DNA of 64,000 nt from Proteromonas lacertae (taxonomy: Eukaryota; Sar; Bigyra; Opalinata; Proteromonadidae): assembly GCA_002245135.1 (NCBI GenBank), contig NGBS01000618.1, forward strand, positions 1-64,000, read 5' to 3'. The notes below the pieces were generated by a model. It had not been told where the DNA came from and did not search any database. It saw only the letters and a program-made list of their open reading frames with translations. Every line of letters starts with the position of its first letter. The stretch's first letter is position 1. Positions 52,202-62,807 of this stretch are shown one piece after another. The position numbers and the translations under genes are program-made.

Positions 52202-52675
52202 CGTTGGGAGATAAATGGATTTTAGATTGCGTTGAAGTTATAAACGTAATCTAAATCCCATAAATATTACAAAAATACACTTATATTTTATTGTTCTGGT
52301 TACTCAGTTATATATGTATCACTGCTTGTTTATACTTAATATTAAACATCTGTAGCAATAGTAGAAAACGAAATTAAGGCTAAAAATGATTAGAATTAGA
52401 TAACTTTAATTTCTTTATACTTAATATTGAATTTGAAATTATAGGCTTGAAAGAGGTTTGAACTCAATTTTTATTTTTCCTTTTTTAATTACCTTAACAT
52501 CTTTTTTTTCACATCTTATTCATCTCAGGTGATGAATTTTTGTCTCCAGAAGCTTTAAATAAAATATATCGCAAATGTAGCTTATATACCAAAATAAGAT
52601 TATATTTGAATATAACTCACTACCTAGCCCTCTACTGTCATATTATTTTCTATAAAACCCATTTATCTCCCAACG
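52202..52675. mobile_element. MITE-like element with 17-bp terminal inverted repeats (474 bp)
   Basis: The sequence cgttgggagataaatgg (52202-52218) recurs as an exact reverse complement at 52659-52675. A hairpin-capable subterminal stretch follows the left end (ttttagattgcg ... cgtaatctaaat, 52220-52258). No gene is inside and no clear target duplication is seen. The left edge of the large palindrome (52429) lies within it, so the right arm of the palindrome carries only the inner half, with one terminus at about 61454-61470. The same termini could belong to a larger related element. Confidence 0.55.
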
Positions 52676-52779
52676 GCATAAATCTCCTAATGGCTTATAA
52701 CAACATCGCATAATTCAATCAATTAAAATACTTCTCTTTACTGTCTTCTTCTCTTCTTGTCTTTTTCTAATACCTCTTC

Positions 52780-52890
52780 TTATTCCTCAACATTATCTAA
52801 TCTATTTATTCCTAAATTATCATCTTTGAACTTCTTTATATCACTTTCGTATATTAACAATGTAATTATTTCATCATTTTCATCACACAT
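52780..52890 (-). CDS. Small acidic ORF, left-arm copy (36 aa, doubtful)
   Basis: Mirror of 61239-61349. The frame reads MCDENDEIITLLIYESDIKK and stops at TAA, after which the same frame stays open for 13 more codons (EEVLEKDKKRRRQ). It may be a relict of a longer gene rather than a real product. Confidence 0.25.
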   Translation of the reverse strand: MCDENDEIITLLIYESDIKKFKDDNLGINRLDNVEE

Positions 52891-53855
52891 TTCTTCTTTA
52901 TAATTGTTTCTTAATCATCAATGTATAAATCATTTACTTTTTCATTAAATGTATATACACATGATACTATGAATATTATTCTATACAATTAGCAAATATA
53001 TGCATGTTTATATACAAAAATAGTTAAAATAACTAATTACAATCAAAATGATAATATTTTACACAAATAATAAAATTACATTAAAAGATGACAATTACAT
53101 GTATTTTTACTTCTTTTACTTTTTTTATTTTCTCATTTTTCTCTTCATATACTAATGAATATGTATTAATTTCTCTATCATGAATCAAATAAATAAATAT
53201 TCAATCTGAAGTTATATGTAATATAGGTTGCTAATCACTTTTTCTACTATATTACTTTGAAAGTGCATATAACGCAATATAAATTTTATAATTATACAAT
53301 TAAACATTAGATATAACTATATAACAACTAATTAGAATAGATCCTCTAAATTTGAAATGTCATTTATATACAAGGAGATATTTTCTTAGCTTTACTCACA
53401 TAGATTTACAATTTATATATTATCTTTAAGAATAATTCGAGAATTCTAATAAGTCTTCGGTACAAAGTGATTGCCCAGTGTTTGATAGTTTACTAATAGC
53501 AAGCGAATTTAGTTATGAAATATTACTTAATTTAGAAATATTGTTGGTTCTGTCGAGTTGGAATTTCTATTAAAAGTCTATCTAAAAAGTATTAAAATTT
53601 GATATTTTTAATTTATAGCTAAATACAAACTTCAACATGTAATTAATAGATGTGTAGAGTATTGGCTTTTTATTCAAACTTAAAGACAATTAAAAAACGA
53701 AAAGAAAATGGTGTTAAAGTCAAAATTCAACGAGCCCAGCTTGGGTCAAGTATATAAGTCCTATTTGCAAAATAGATTAGAATTCTTATAGTGGCTTGAG
53801 TTATTTTTCTTTTTTTAATTGTAAGTGAGCCATCCATTATTTTTTAAAATTGATA
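52891..53855. other. Noncoding flank upstream of CSN1 (left arm)
   Basis: About 965 bp of AT-rich sequence without a supportable gene. It must contain the promoter of the left CSN1 copy. Its mirror is 60274-61238. Confidence 0.45.
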
Positions 53856-55264
53856 ATGAGTTTTTCAGATAGATCAAACGACTCACCATTTTCATCGCAA
53901 GGAGATCCATTTGAACATATTTTATCATATTCTGAAGATTATATAGATTTAAAGAAGGTATTCTACTTTAATTTACATCACTGTAGATTTCAAGACTAGT
54001 TTATATGGCAGATAGAAACAATGAGTATTCTAGACATGCTTTTCTAGAAGCACTTAAGTACAGCAACAGCAAGCACATTCCAGCTTTTATTGAAGAAGTA
54101 TAGAAATAATTAATAACAATTATAGCTTAAACAAATCAATGCAAAACATCAATTTCACTTTGATGACATATTAAAGGACACTGTAAAGTCACATAACTTA
54201 AAAATCATTGAAACAACTAGAAAGGTATATTTTCAAGATTATTTGAAATTCATAGCTTGATTTAGAAAACAGAGCAGAATATTTCGCAAACAAACACGAA
54301 TACAACAAAGCAGTCGCATCGTTAGTCCAATCCAGACAATATGGCAACACAGACAAAGATCGAGGATTAACTCAATTAAAGATATGTAGTTTAGTCTCTA
54401 TCTTCGGTGATGGTAAAAGTCTATTAAATCACAGTCAATATAATAAAGGACTATTAGAATTAAAGAATCAAAGTTTAGAAATTTATCATGGTTTGAACGT
54501 ATGTTATGCTTTAAGTAAAATCATCACACCCTGCAAATTAGAAGAATATAAACGAAATTTAAGAGATGCTTCAAGGATATTAAGAGATGTAATATTATCA
54601 AGAAGGTATAAAGAAGAAGTTATGCCGTTTAATCATGTGATTATATATTTTGTAATTTCTTTCATTTGTGGTTCAAGCAGAGATGAATTATTGAGTGAGG
54701 TAGTGAATAATTCAACATTAATGAAGATTATTAAAGAATCATATCCAAATTTGAAAGTATTGTTTAATTCTATTACTCAATGTGATTATAAGTCCTATAG
54801 ATTATCTTGGATTAAAATGAATGTATATATAATGTATATTCATTTTTATACCCAAATTTTACATATTTTTTTTATTTTTTTATCTTTATTATTATTGTAA
54901 TAGAGATTCATTGAAAATGATTATATTCTCAGATTTACGAATGTAGCAATTGTAGGTTTATTCAAGAAAGCATCATTAGAACAGTACTTCAAACCATATG
55001 CTATCATTAAACTATCATTAATGGCAGAAGAATTTGGTGATAATTTAGATAATTTTCAAAAAGAAATGAACAATTTGATAATTACAGGAATTATTGACGG
55101 TGAAATTGATAAAGAGAATCAATATTTATATTTGAAGAAAGTCAAATGTATATATTTATTTACTAATTTTATTTATTTATAAATCTGACTATAGAGCACC
55201 TAGTTCTCATGGTCATTTAGTCCAAAGAAATCTGAGCATTTCGATAGAACATATTAGTAATTGA
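53856..55264 (+). CDS. CSN1: COP9 signalosome subunit 1 (CSN1/GPS1), left copy
   Basis: Exons 53856-53957, 53987-54097, 54126-54224, 54256-54822 and 54904-55147 join in frame (introns 29, 28, 31 and 81 nt). A last exon, 55197-55264, is reached only with an AGAG acceptor; with the nearer TAG acceptor the protein would end at once. Length is 374-396 aa, shorter than human CSN1 (491), mainly at the N-terminus. Residues about 36-60 (ISRLVYMADRNNEYSRHAFL) match the CSN1 N-terminal repeat. The C-terminal PCI domain shows CGSSRDELLSEVVNNSTLMK, like the DRQEL...NVISSSSFK block of CSN1, and KASLEQYFKPYAIIKLSLMA, like the ALIQYFSPY block. CSN1 scaffolds the complex that removes NEDD8 from cullins. Rpn7 is a paralogue but fits less well. 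Confidence 0.8.
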
Positions 55265-55459
55265 AACTGATTAATTATATTGTTTTTATTAATATATGTT
55301 TGTATAAATCGGTTATGACCTCTAGTAAGTATTAGTTGACCTCTTTTGTAGTATGTGTTTCTAATCATAAAATCATGTATAAACATATTAAGCTATATAT
55401 ATCATTCAACAAAAGATAAATTAACAGACGGTTGATTATTAACATTTGATTATTATCTC

Positions 55460-55467
55460 ATCTAAAC
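55460..55467. repeat. hAT target-site duplication, left
   Basis: atctaaac directly before the ctggg terminus; matches 58173-58180. Confidence 0.95.
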
Positions 55468-58172
55468 CTGGGTTCGATAAAGGGCGTCCTTTTCGAATTT
55501 TGCCCTATTTTTGCCCCTTTTTTTTCAGCTGAAAAGAAGCCTGCCCCTTACTGCTCGGGCATAGTAATATTACCATGTGTTATGCTGTAGTATATTTTTT
55601 CTGATTTTTTGTTATAACTTTTCCATATTATCATCTAGATATACTAACATATGTTAAAAAGGATATATTATTGTGTATTATAGCATAATAGTCATCTACT
55701 TTTCTTATGATTATATAATATCATATGTTTATGCATATATACTAATTATATAGAATATACATACTGTATATCATATTCTGATATGCATATATATACATTA
55801 TGTACATTTCAAGGTGATTGACGTCACTGAACATAAATGAAATTTATATAATAAATAATTTTGTATATTACACATATATCATATAGATAATTAAGAAGTA
55901 TAGCTATAGAATGGGTATTTTCAGTTAATTGATAATCAATAGTACTTGTTATGATAATAACATAATATATTTCATAAACTAATAGAAAAACTATTTCAAA
56001 ATTACTATTTAGTATATTTTGCATACTACTTAATGTATTTCAAGCAATTATTTCAATACTTAGAAAATGGTTTGAGAATTTCGAGCTATCATTTTGCATT
56101 TCAATTGTATATGGGTAAAACGAGAGATGCTGTGTATAGATACTTTAATGAAGATGTGGTGTTAAAGAAACCCCTTGAAAAATACAACAGAATTCAATGC
56201 AGAAGGTGCAAGGCAATGATTATTGCTCATTGCACTAATTTGAAACGTCATTACAAAAAGTATAAATATATTTATTATATTTATTAAATTAGATGTAGTG
56301 AAAAGCTAATCCAATCAAAACTTACATAATTGAGATATGATGAACGTGCAATAAACTTAATGGTGACCAAATATCTTATAGAAAATAACTTAGCTTTCAG
56401 AACCATACAATCTAAATCCTTTAAAAATCTAATATATACATTAAATCCAACTACAAAGTCAATAACAATAAACAAAATAAAAGCATCAATGAACGAAGAA
56501 GCAGAAAGAATAGTAAAGGAAATTGTAGATAACAGTAAAATATGTATAATTGTGGACGCTTGGAAATCAGTAACCAATGAAAACGTTATTAATTTGGCAA
56601 TAAAGAAAAGCAGTGATATTTCGTTTTTGGAATCCATTTATTTACATAAACGAGAAACATCAGAAAATATAGTGGAATTAATAATTCAAACATTAGTGAA
56701 GTATAAACTAGATATTAAAAACATTGTTGCTGTGAGTAGTGATAACAACTACACCATGAAAAAGATAAGTAGTATTTTAGAGAAAAAAATAAATAGACCT
56801 GTAGTAAAGTTTGGATGTTTAGCACACATCCTAAACTTAATCAGTAAAAAAGTATTCGAAATAGAGAAATACAAAAAAGTGATAGTCATGTGTAATGACA
56901 TTATTCATAAGTTAAATAATAATCAAAAGATTAGAGAAACTATATATTCAATTATACAAAAAAATATCCAAATACGCAAGGGTTGTGATACGAGATGGTC
57001 AAGCTATAGCGATGTATTTAGAAAAATATTACTCAATAAAGAAATTTTATTACAGATAAAATTATTAAAGGAAGAAGATATACAAGAAATTAAAGAATGC
57101 TACAAGATTGCAAAATATATTTCCACAAATATACACTTATTATGCAAAGATTCATCTACATTAAATGATGGTTTCAGAATATTGACCAAAATTAAAAGAA
57201 AGTTAATGAAAAGGTCATCAAGTGAAAAAGAACTTATTAAAGACATTATAAAAAAAGAGACTAGACATGCAAACTACAGCATTTTAGCTCTATATGAATT
57301 TTTAGACATAAACAGTAAACATAAATTTTCAGACATGGAGAAGGATAATATAAAAAGATATATATTATCTAAATTCAGCCCTATTTTAAATCAGAAAGCA
57401 TTAAATGAGATTTATCATTTTGAAAGAAGAAAACCATACTGCAAAAAGTGCCCTTCAGATATATTTTCGAAAAAGATATCAACTAATATATGGTACAATA
57501 TGTATGGAGTTTTTTACCCAAATGTTAAGAAGCTATATGATATTCTTTCAACTATTCCTGTCACAAGCTCATTTATTGAACGTTCATTTAGTATTGAGGG
57601 AATAGTTCATAATCATATTAGAAATAAATTACAGCTTAATACTATAAATAATATTTTAAGAATAAAATATGATTTATTAAAAGAAAAAAACAAAGAAAAA
57701 GATATAAATGAAGATGATAATGATATTAGTGAAGAAGAATATAATTTAGATGTGCTGAATGAAATTGATAACAATATAGTATATGACACTTTAGATTATC
57801 AATGTTCTGGTGATGAAGATGAAAGTTCTGGTAGTTCTAGCGATGAAGGTTTAAGTGATGAAAGTTCTAGTGATGAAGGTTTTAGTGATGAAGGATCTCA
57901 AAGCCCTTACTTTTAAGGCTATTATTATAATGAAATATTATTGTTTGTTATTGTTATAAGATAATAATACATAATTATGAAAAGAATAAATATTTTTATA
58001 GCGTTTAATATCCCTAAAATCGCACAAAATATAAAAATTCAAATAAAATAATTGAAAAGGGCAAATTGTACCCTTTTCTATTTTTAGATAGTATAAAGGA
58101 CGCCCCTTTCAATTTTTGCCCGGGACATGCCCTTGTCCCGCCACTGCCCTGTCCCTTTATTATTCAACCCAG
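55468..58172 (+). mobile_element. Autonomous hAT transposon (2,705 bp)
   Basis: Left terminus ctgggttcgataaaggg; the right terminus reads, as reverse complement, ctgggttgaataataaaggg, giving imperfect inverted repeats of 17-20 bp. An 8-bp target duplication atctaaac flanks it, the length typical of hAT. About 100 bp at each end is strikingly GC-rich for this genome and carries related subterminal motifs (agggcgtcctttt at the left; aaaggacgcccctttc at the right). It encodes one BED-finger transposase (56033-57916). The 565 bp before the gene are noncoding. The untouched palindrome arm keeps the empty site. Confidence 0.93.
56033..57916 (+). CDS. hAT-family transposase with N-terminal BED finger
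   Basis: Exon 1 (56033-56259) holds a BED zinc finger (CRRC ... NLKRHYKK). Exon 2 (56335-57916) follows in frame after a 75-nt intron that must use a GAG acceptor, since a TAA precedes it. Total about 602 aa. The catalytic part shows hAT blocks: IIVDAWKSVTNEN (first Asp), VSSDNNYTMKK (second Asp), CLAHILNLIS, CDTRWSSYSDVF, and the C-terminal dimerisation block PVTSSFIERSFSIEGIVHN with the catalytic Glu, then RNKLQLNTI. All three acidic residues are present and there is no stop, so it looks intact. The tail (about 60 residues) is acidic and repeats SSDEG/SDESS, unusual for the family. Confidence 0.9.
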
Positions 58173-58180
58173 ATCTAAAC
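58173..58180. repeat. hAT target-site duplication, right
   Basis: atctaaac directly after the cccag terminus; matches 55460-55467. Confidence 0.95.
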
Positions 58181-58384
58181 TGAAACTCAATACTGGATAA
58201 TCCACAATATTCATTGTTATTACACTAATTATTAAACAACTTCCTTGACAATTTGTATTGATTTGAGATACTACATCGTAAGCAGCTGTGCAGCTTATAT
58301 CTTTCATTTTATAACTTCCTTTATATACTAAATTTCTTTCATTTGTTATAAAGGAAGTGATTATCTCATAACTTTTCATTAAGT

Positions 58385-58457
58385 GGTGATAATTGTAATG
58401 GTAATTTATTATACAGTAATGCGATAACATACAGTTTACTTAGTCGTAACTATCAAA
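58385..58457. other. Palindrome spacer (73 bp)
   Basis: Unique AT-rich sequence between the inner ends of the arms. It starts ggtgataattgtaatgg and ends taactatcaaaa, with no obvious internal symmetry. Confidence 0.9.
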
Positions 58458-58462
58458 ACTTA

Positions 58463-58690
58463 ATGAAAAGTTATGAGATAATCACTTCCTTTATAACAAA
58501 TGAAAGAAATTTAGTATATAAAGGAAGTTATAAAATGAAAGATATAAGCTGCACAGCTGCTTACGATGTAGTATCTCAAATCAATACAAATTGTCAAGGA
58601 AGTTGTTTAATAATTAGTGTAATAACAATGAATATTGTGGATTATCCAGTATTGAGTTTCAGTTTAGATGAGATAATAATCAAATGTTAA
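58463..58690 (+). CDS. Small hypothetical protein (75 aa), intact right-arm copy
   Basis: Reads MKSYEIITSFITNERNLVYK and ends SFSLDEIIIKC. It has four cysteines, mixed strands and helices, and no signal peptide or known motif. It starts 6 bp inside the inner end of the arm, so a longer ancestral frame may have been cut by the inversion. Convergent with the CSN1 copy that ends at 58865. Could be chance or a gene fragment. Confidence 0.35.
   Translation: MKSYEIITSFITNERNLVYKGSYKMKDISCTAAYDVVSQINTNCQGSCLIISVITMNIVDYPVLSFSLDEIIIKC
58662..58669. other. Empty hAT target site in the right arm
   Basis: A single gtttagat (reverse complement of atctaaac), with the same flanks as both sides of the left-arm insertion. 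It shows the sequence before transposition. Confidence 0.92.
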
Positions 58691-58864
58691 TAATCAACCG
58701 TCTGTTAATTTATCTTTTGTTGAATGATATATATAGCTTAATATGTTTATACATGATTTTATGATTAGAAACACATACTACAAAAGAGGTCAACTAATAC
58801 TTACTAGAGGTCATAACCGATTTATACAAACATATATTAATAAAAACAATATAATTAATCAGTT

Positions 58865-60273
58865 TCAATTACTAATATGTTCTATCGAAATGCTCAGATT
58901 TCTTTGGACTAAATGACCATGAGAACTAGGTGCTCTATAGTCAGATTTATAAATAAATAAAATTAGTAAATAAATATATACATTTGACTTTCTTCAAATA
59001 TAAATATTGATTCTCTTTATCAATTTCACCGTCAATAATTCCTGTAATTATCAAATTGTTCATTTCTTTTTGAAAATTATCTAAATTATCACCAAATTCT
59101 TCTGCCATTAATGATAGTTTAATGATAGCATATGGTTTGAAGTACTGTTCTAATGATGCTTTCTTGAATAAACCTACAATTGCTACATTCGTAAATCTGA
59201 GAATATAATCATTTTCAATGAATCTCTATTACAATAATAATAAAGATAAAAAAATAAAAAAAATATGTAAAATTTGGGTATAAAAATGAATATACATTAT
59301 ATATACATTCATTTTAATCCAAGATAATCTATAGGACTTATAATCACATTGAGTAATAGAATTAAACAATACTTTCAAATTTGGATATGATTCTTTAATA
59401 ATCTTCATTAATGTTGAATTATTCACTACCTCACTCAATAATTCATCTCTGCTTGAACCACAAATGAAAGAAATTACAAAATATATAATCACATGATTAA
59501 ACGGCATAACTTCTTCTTTATACCTTCTTGATAATATTACATCTCTTAATATCCTTGAAGCATCTCTTAAATTTCGTTTATATTCTTCTAATTTGCAGGG
59601 TGTGATGATTTTACTTAAAGCATAACATACGTTCAAACCATGATAAATTTCTAAACTTTGATTCTTTAATTCTAATAGTCCTTTATTATATTGACTGTGA
59701 TTTAATAGACTTTTACCATCACCGAAGATAGAGACTAAACTACATATCTTTAATTGAGTTAATCCTCGATCTTTGTCTGTGTTGCCATATTGTCTGGATT
59801 GGACTAACGATGCGACTGCTTTGTTGTATTCGTGTTTGTTTGCGAAATATTCTGCTCTGTTTTCTAAATCAAGCTATGAATTTCAAATAATCTTGAAAAT
59901 ATACCTTTCTAGTTGTTTCAATGATTTTTAAGTTATGTGACTTTACAGTGTCCTTTAATATGTCATCAAAGTGAAATTGATGTTTTGCATTGATTTGTTT
60001 AAGCTATAATTGTTATTAATTATTTCTATACTTCTTCAATAAAAGCTGGAATGTGCTTGCTGTTGCTGTACTTAAGTGCTTCTAGAAAAGCATGTCTAGA
60101 ATACTCATTGTTTCTATCTGCCATATAAACTAGTCTTGAAATCTACAGTGATGTAAATTAAAGTAGAATACCTTCTTTAAATCTATATAATCTTCAGAAT
60201 ATGATAAAATATGTTCAAATGGATCTCCTTGCGATGAAAATGGTGAGTCGTTTGATCTATCTGAAAAACTCAT
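58865..60273 (-). CDS. CSN1: COP9 signalosome subunit 1 (CSN1/GPS1), right copy
   Basis: Exact mirror of the left copy: exons 60273-60172, 60142-60032, 60003-59905, 59873-59307, 59225-58982 and 58932-58865. The two genes converge towards the palindrome centre. The protein read from the large fourth exon is identical to that of the left copy, so neither has begun to diverge. The promoter region is duplicated as well (60274-61238), so both copies could be expressed. The same C-terminal splice ambiguity applies. Confidence 0.8.
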
Positions 60274-61238
60274 TATCAATTTTAAAAAATAATGGATGGC
60301 TCACTTACAATTAAAAAAAGAAAAATAACTCAAGCCACTATAAGAATTCTAATCTATTTTGCAAATAGGACTTATATACTTGACCCAAGCTGGGCTCGTT
60401 GAATTTTGACTTTAACACCATTTTCTTTTCGTTTTTTAATTGTCTTTAAGTTTGAATAAAAAGCCAATACTCTACACATCTATTAATTACATGTTGAAGT
60501 TTGTATTTAGCTATAAATTAAAAATATCAAATTTTAATACTTTTTAGATAGACTTTTAATAGAAATTCCAACTCGACAGAACCAACAATATTTCTAAATT
60601 AAGTAATATTTCATAACTAAATTCGCTTGCTATTAGTAAACTATCAAACACTGGGCAATCACTTTGTACCGAAGACTTATTAGAATTCTCGAATTATTCT
60701 TAAAGATAATATATAAATTGTAAATCTATGTGAGTAAAGCTAAGAAAATATCTCCTTGTATATAAATGACATTTCAAATTTAGAGGATCTATTCTAATTA
60801 GTTGTTATATAGTTATATCTAATGTTTAATTGTATAATTATAAAATTTATATTGCGTTATATGCACTTTCAAAGTAATATAGTAGAAAAAGTGATTAGCA
60901 ACCTATATTACATATAACTTCAGATTGAATATTTATTTATTTGATTCATGATAGAGAAATTAATACATATTCATTAGTATATGAAGAGAAAAATGAGAAA
61001 ATAAAAAAAGTAAAAGAAGTAAAAATACATGTAATTGTCATCTTTTAATGTAATTTTATTATTTGTGTAAAATATTATCATTTTGATTGTAATTAGTTAT
61101 TTTAACTATTTTTGTATATAAACATGCATATATTTGCTAATTGTATAGAATAATATTCATAGTATCATGTGTATATACATTTAATGAAAAAGTAAATGAT
61201 TTATACATTGATGATTAAGAAACAATTATAAAGAAGAA
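60274..61238. other. Noncoding flank upstream of CSN1 (right arm)
   Basis: Mirror of 52891-53855, with no gene recognised. Confidence 0.45.
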
Positions 61239-61349
61239 ATGTGTGATGAAAATGATGAAATAATTACATTGTTAATATACGAAAGTGATATAAAGAAGTT
61301 CAAAGATGATAATTTAGGAATAAATAGATTAGATAATGTTGAGGAATAA
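61239..61349 (+). CDS. Small acidic ORF, right-arm copy (36 aa, doubtful)
   Basis: Identical to the left-arm frame, with the same internal TAA and the same open continuation to 61391. It lies divergently upstream of the CSN1 copy in the same arm. Confidence 0.25.
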   Translation: MCDENDEIITLLIYESDIKKFKDDNLGINRLDNVEE

Positions 61350-61700
61350 GAAGAGGTATTAGAAAAAGACAAGAAGAGAAGAAGACAGTAAAGAGAAGTA
61401 TTTTAATTGATTGAATTATGCGATGTTGTTATAAGCCATTAGGAGATTTATGCCGTTGGGAGATAAATGGGTTTTATAGAAAATAATATGACAGTAGAGG
61501 GCTAGGTAGTGAGTTATATTCAAATATAATCTTATTTTGGTATATAAGCTACATTTGCGATATATTTTATTTAAAGCTTCTGGAGACAAAAATTCATCAC
61601 CTGAGATGAATAAGATGTGAAAAAAAAGATGTTAAGGTAATTAAAAAAGGAAAAATAAAAATTGAGTTCAAACCTCTTTCAAGCCTATAATTTCAAATTC

Positions 61701-62218
61701 GGGGTATTTTTTTTTGAACAGCTGCTCAAATTTTGAACAGGCTGTTTCTAAAAGCGCCATGAATCTCATATTGAAATTTGTCTGACTATTATTAATTATT
61801 TTAGCTTTTCTGAATTGTGTGTGGTATTTAGACATCATCAATGTTAATCATTAGAAACAATTAGATCGTTCTAGGTATCAGTCTATTATAAATAATATCT
61901 GTACACTGGACCTCCAGTTTTTTCTATTCTAATCTCTCTATTTAGAGAGAATAATAAAAAACAAATAAAATTGACGCAAGCCAGGTTTGAACATTTTTTC
62001 AAATTTTTATATTTTGAGCACCTGCCTCCTATAGGAAGTAAGGGCGCAATATAATAATATATTATGTGTATATGATGATTTTATCAAACATTCATTTAAT
62101 AATATTAATCAAATTTTCATAATCTAGCTATTTCCTTAATTAGTAACAATTGATTCCTAGCAAAATAAAATAATACTAGCTAATAACGCTTGTCTATCAG
62201 TCTATATATTATAAGACC
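61701..62218. other. Spacer outside the palindrome
   Basis: No gene. A near-palindromic motif ttgaacagctgctcaa lies near 61723, and gagagattaga ... tctctctattta forms a small foldback near 61930-61960. Local GC is slightly raised, which may mark old transposon ends. Confidence 0.4.
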
Positions 62219-62478
62219 TATTTGTACTATTATTAAACATATTTGTAAATATTGCGAATTATAACAAACAAAACACTAACAAATGTATATTTATTTGTTA
62301 CTCAGTGATAATTTAACAATTTTCTTAAAAACAAATCATTAAAGTAAATTTTGGCAATCTTACATCTATTCGAGTAAGTCAACATATTAGCCATTGGATA
62401 AGTTAAGAATTTAAAATCATCTACTTCTCGTTTTATAATCATGAATTTTGACAATTTGCTTTCTAAAGCATTTCTTAT
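62219..62478. repeat. Second inverted repeat, left arm (260 bp or more)
   Basis: Reverse complement of 63741-64000, paired coordinates summing to 126219, with no mismatch seen. The mate reaches the window end, so the full length is unknown. Confidence 0.9.
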
Positions 62479-62538
62479 ACCTACAACGAAGATATCTCTA
62501 TTGAATTGTAATTGATATACTTCTACTAATCTTTTCAT
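62302..62538 (-). CDS. 78-codon ORF, left copy, possible Hsp70-tail fragment
   Basis: Reads MKRLVEVYQLQFNRDIFVVG and then RNALESKLSKFMIIKREVDD. The NALES block recalls the KNALESYxFNMK tail of Hsp70, and Hsp70 debris lies just upstream on the same strand, but the rest does not match. It is probably a fragment or a chance frame. Confidence 0.3.
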   Translation of the reverse strand: MKRLVEVYQLQFNRDIFVVGIRNALESKLSKFMIIKREVDDFKFLTYPMANMLTYSNRCKIAKIYFNDLFLRKLLNYH

Positions 62539-62580
62539 ATATTATAAAGCTACTTCTTTTATATTCAATTTACCTCTCAT

Positions 62581-62807
62581 GATTTAGCTTTCAATATCTC
62601 AACTTTTACAACCATTCTTTAAAAATTTTCAGGTGTAAGAAGATCTTTATCATTTGTAATTGTAACCATTTTTATCATTTGTAAGTATAAATATCATAAA
62701 TTACTTCAATTGGTGGAATTCCATTTTCATTTAACTTACTTATTTAGTAATAATCTAATGTCATAGTTTTTTCACCTTCAAACAATTCAATTAACACATC
62801 GGGTTGT
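62581..62807 (-). pseudogene. Hsp70 (DnaK-family) substrate-binding-domain relic
   Basis: Minus-strand blocks match the Hsp70 peptide-binding domain in order. They are QPDVLIELFEGEKTMTLDYY (family QPxVLIQVxEGERxMTxDN), then after a stop KLNENGIPPIEVIYDI (family GIPPxPRGxPQIEVTFDID, shortened), then VTITNDKDLLTPENF, a stop, and RMVVKVEILKAK (family ITITNDKGRLSxEDIERMVxEAEKYKAE). Several stops and a missing segment make it a clear pseudogene. The parent gene is not in the window. Confidence 0.7.

Larger units (their letters stand above)
55439..58379 (-). pseudogene. 75-codon ORF of the left arm, split by the hAT insertion
   Basis: Mirror of the intact frame at 58463-58690. The parts lie at 58379-58173 and 55467-55439. 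The transposon interrupts codon 67, after which the frame runs into the transposon end and stops at 58164 (residues LG). Within the arm the interruption is the only difference seen. Confidence 0.6.
52429..58384. repeat. Left arm of a large palindrome (interrupted by a hAT element)
   Basis: Reverse complement of 58458-61700. Without the 2,705-bp transposon and its extra 8-bp duplication the arm is 3,243 bp, exactly the length of the right arm. Paired coordinates sum to 114129 outside the insertion and to 116842 inside it. No mismatch was found wherever the arms were compared by eye. Confidence 0.95.
58458..61700. repeat. Right arm of the large palindrome (uninterrupted)
   Basis: 3,243 bp, the mirror of the left arm, holding its own CSN1 copy, the 75-codon frame and the noncoding flank. 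Homology stops sharply at 61700: the left arm continues outward as ttaatattga, whereas the right side continues as ggggtattttt. Confidence 0.95.

Noticed and set aside
55468-55490. A tRNA B-box-like ggttcga at the hAT left end
   Set aside because: No A box or cloverleaf surrounds it, and the sequence is explained as the transposon terminus.
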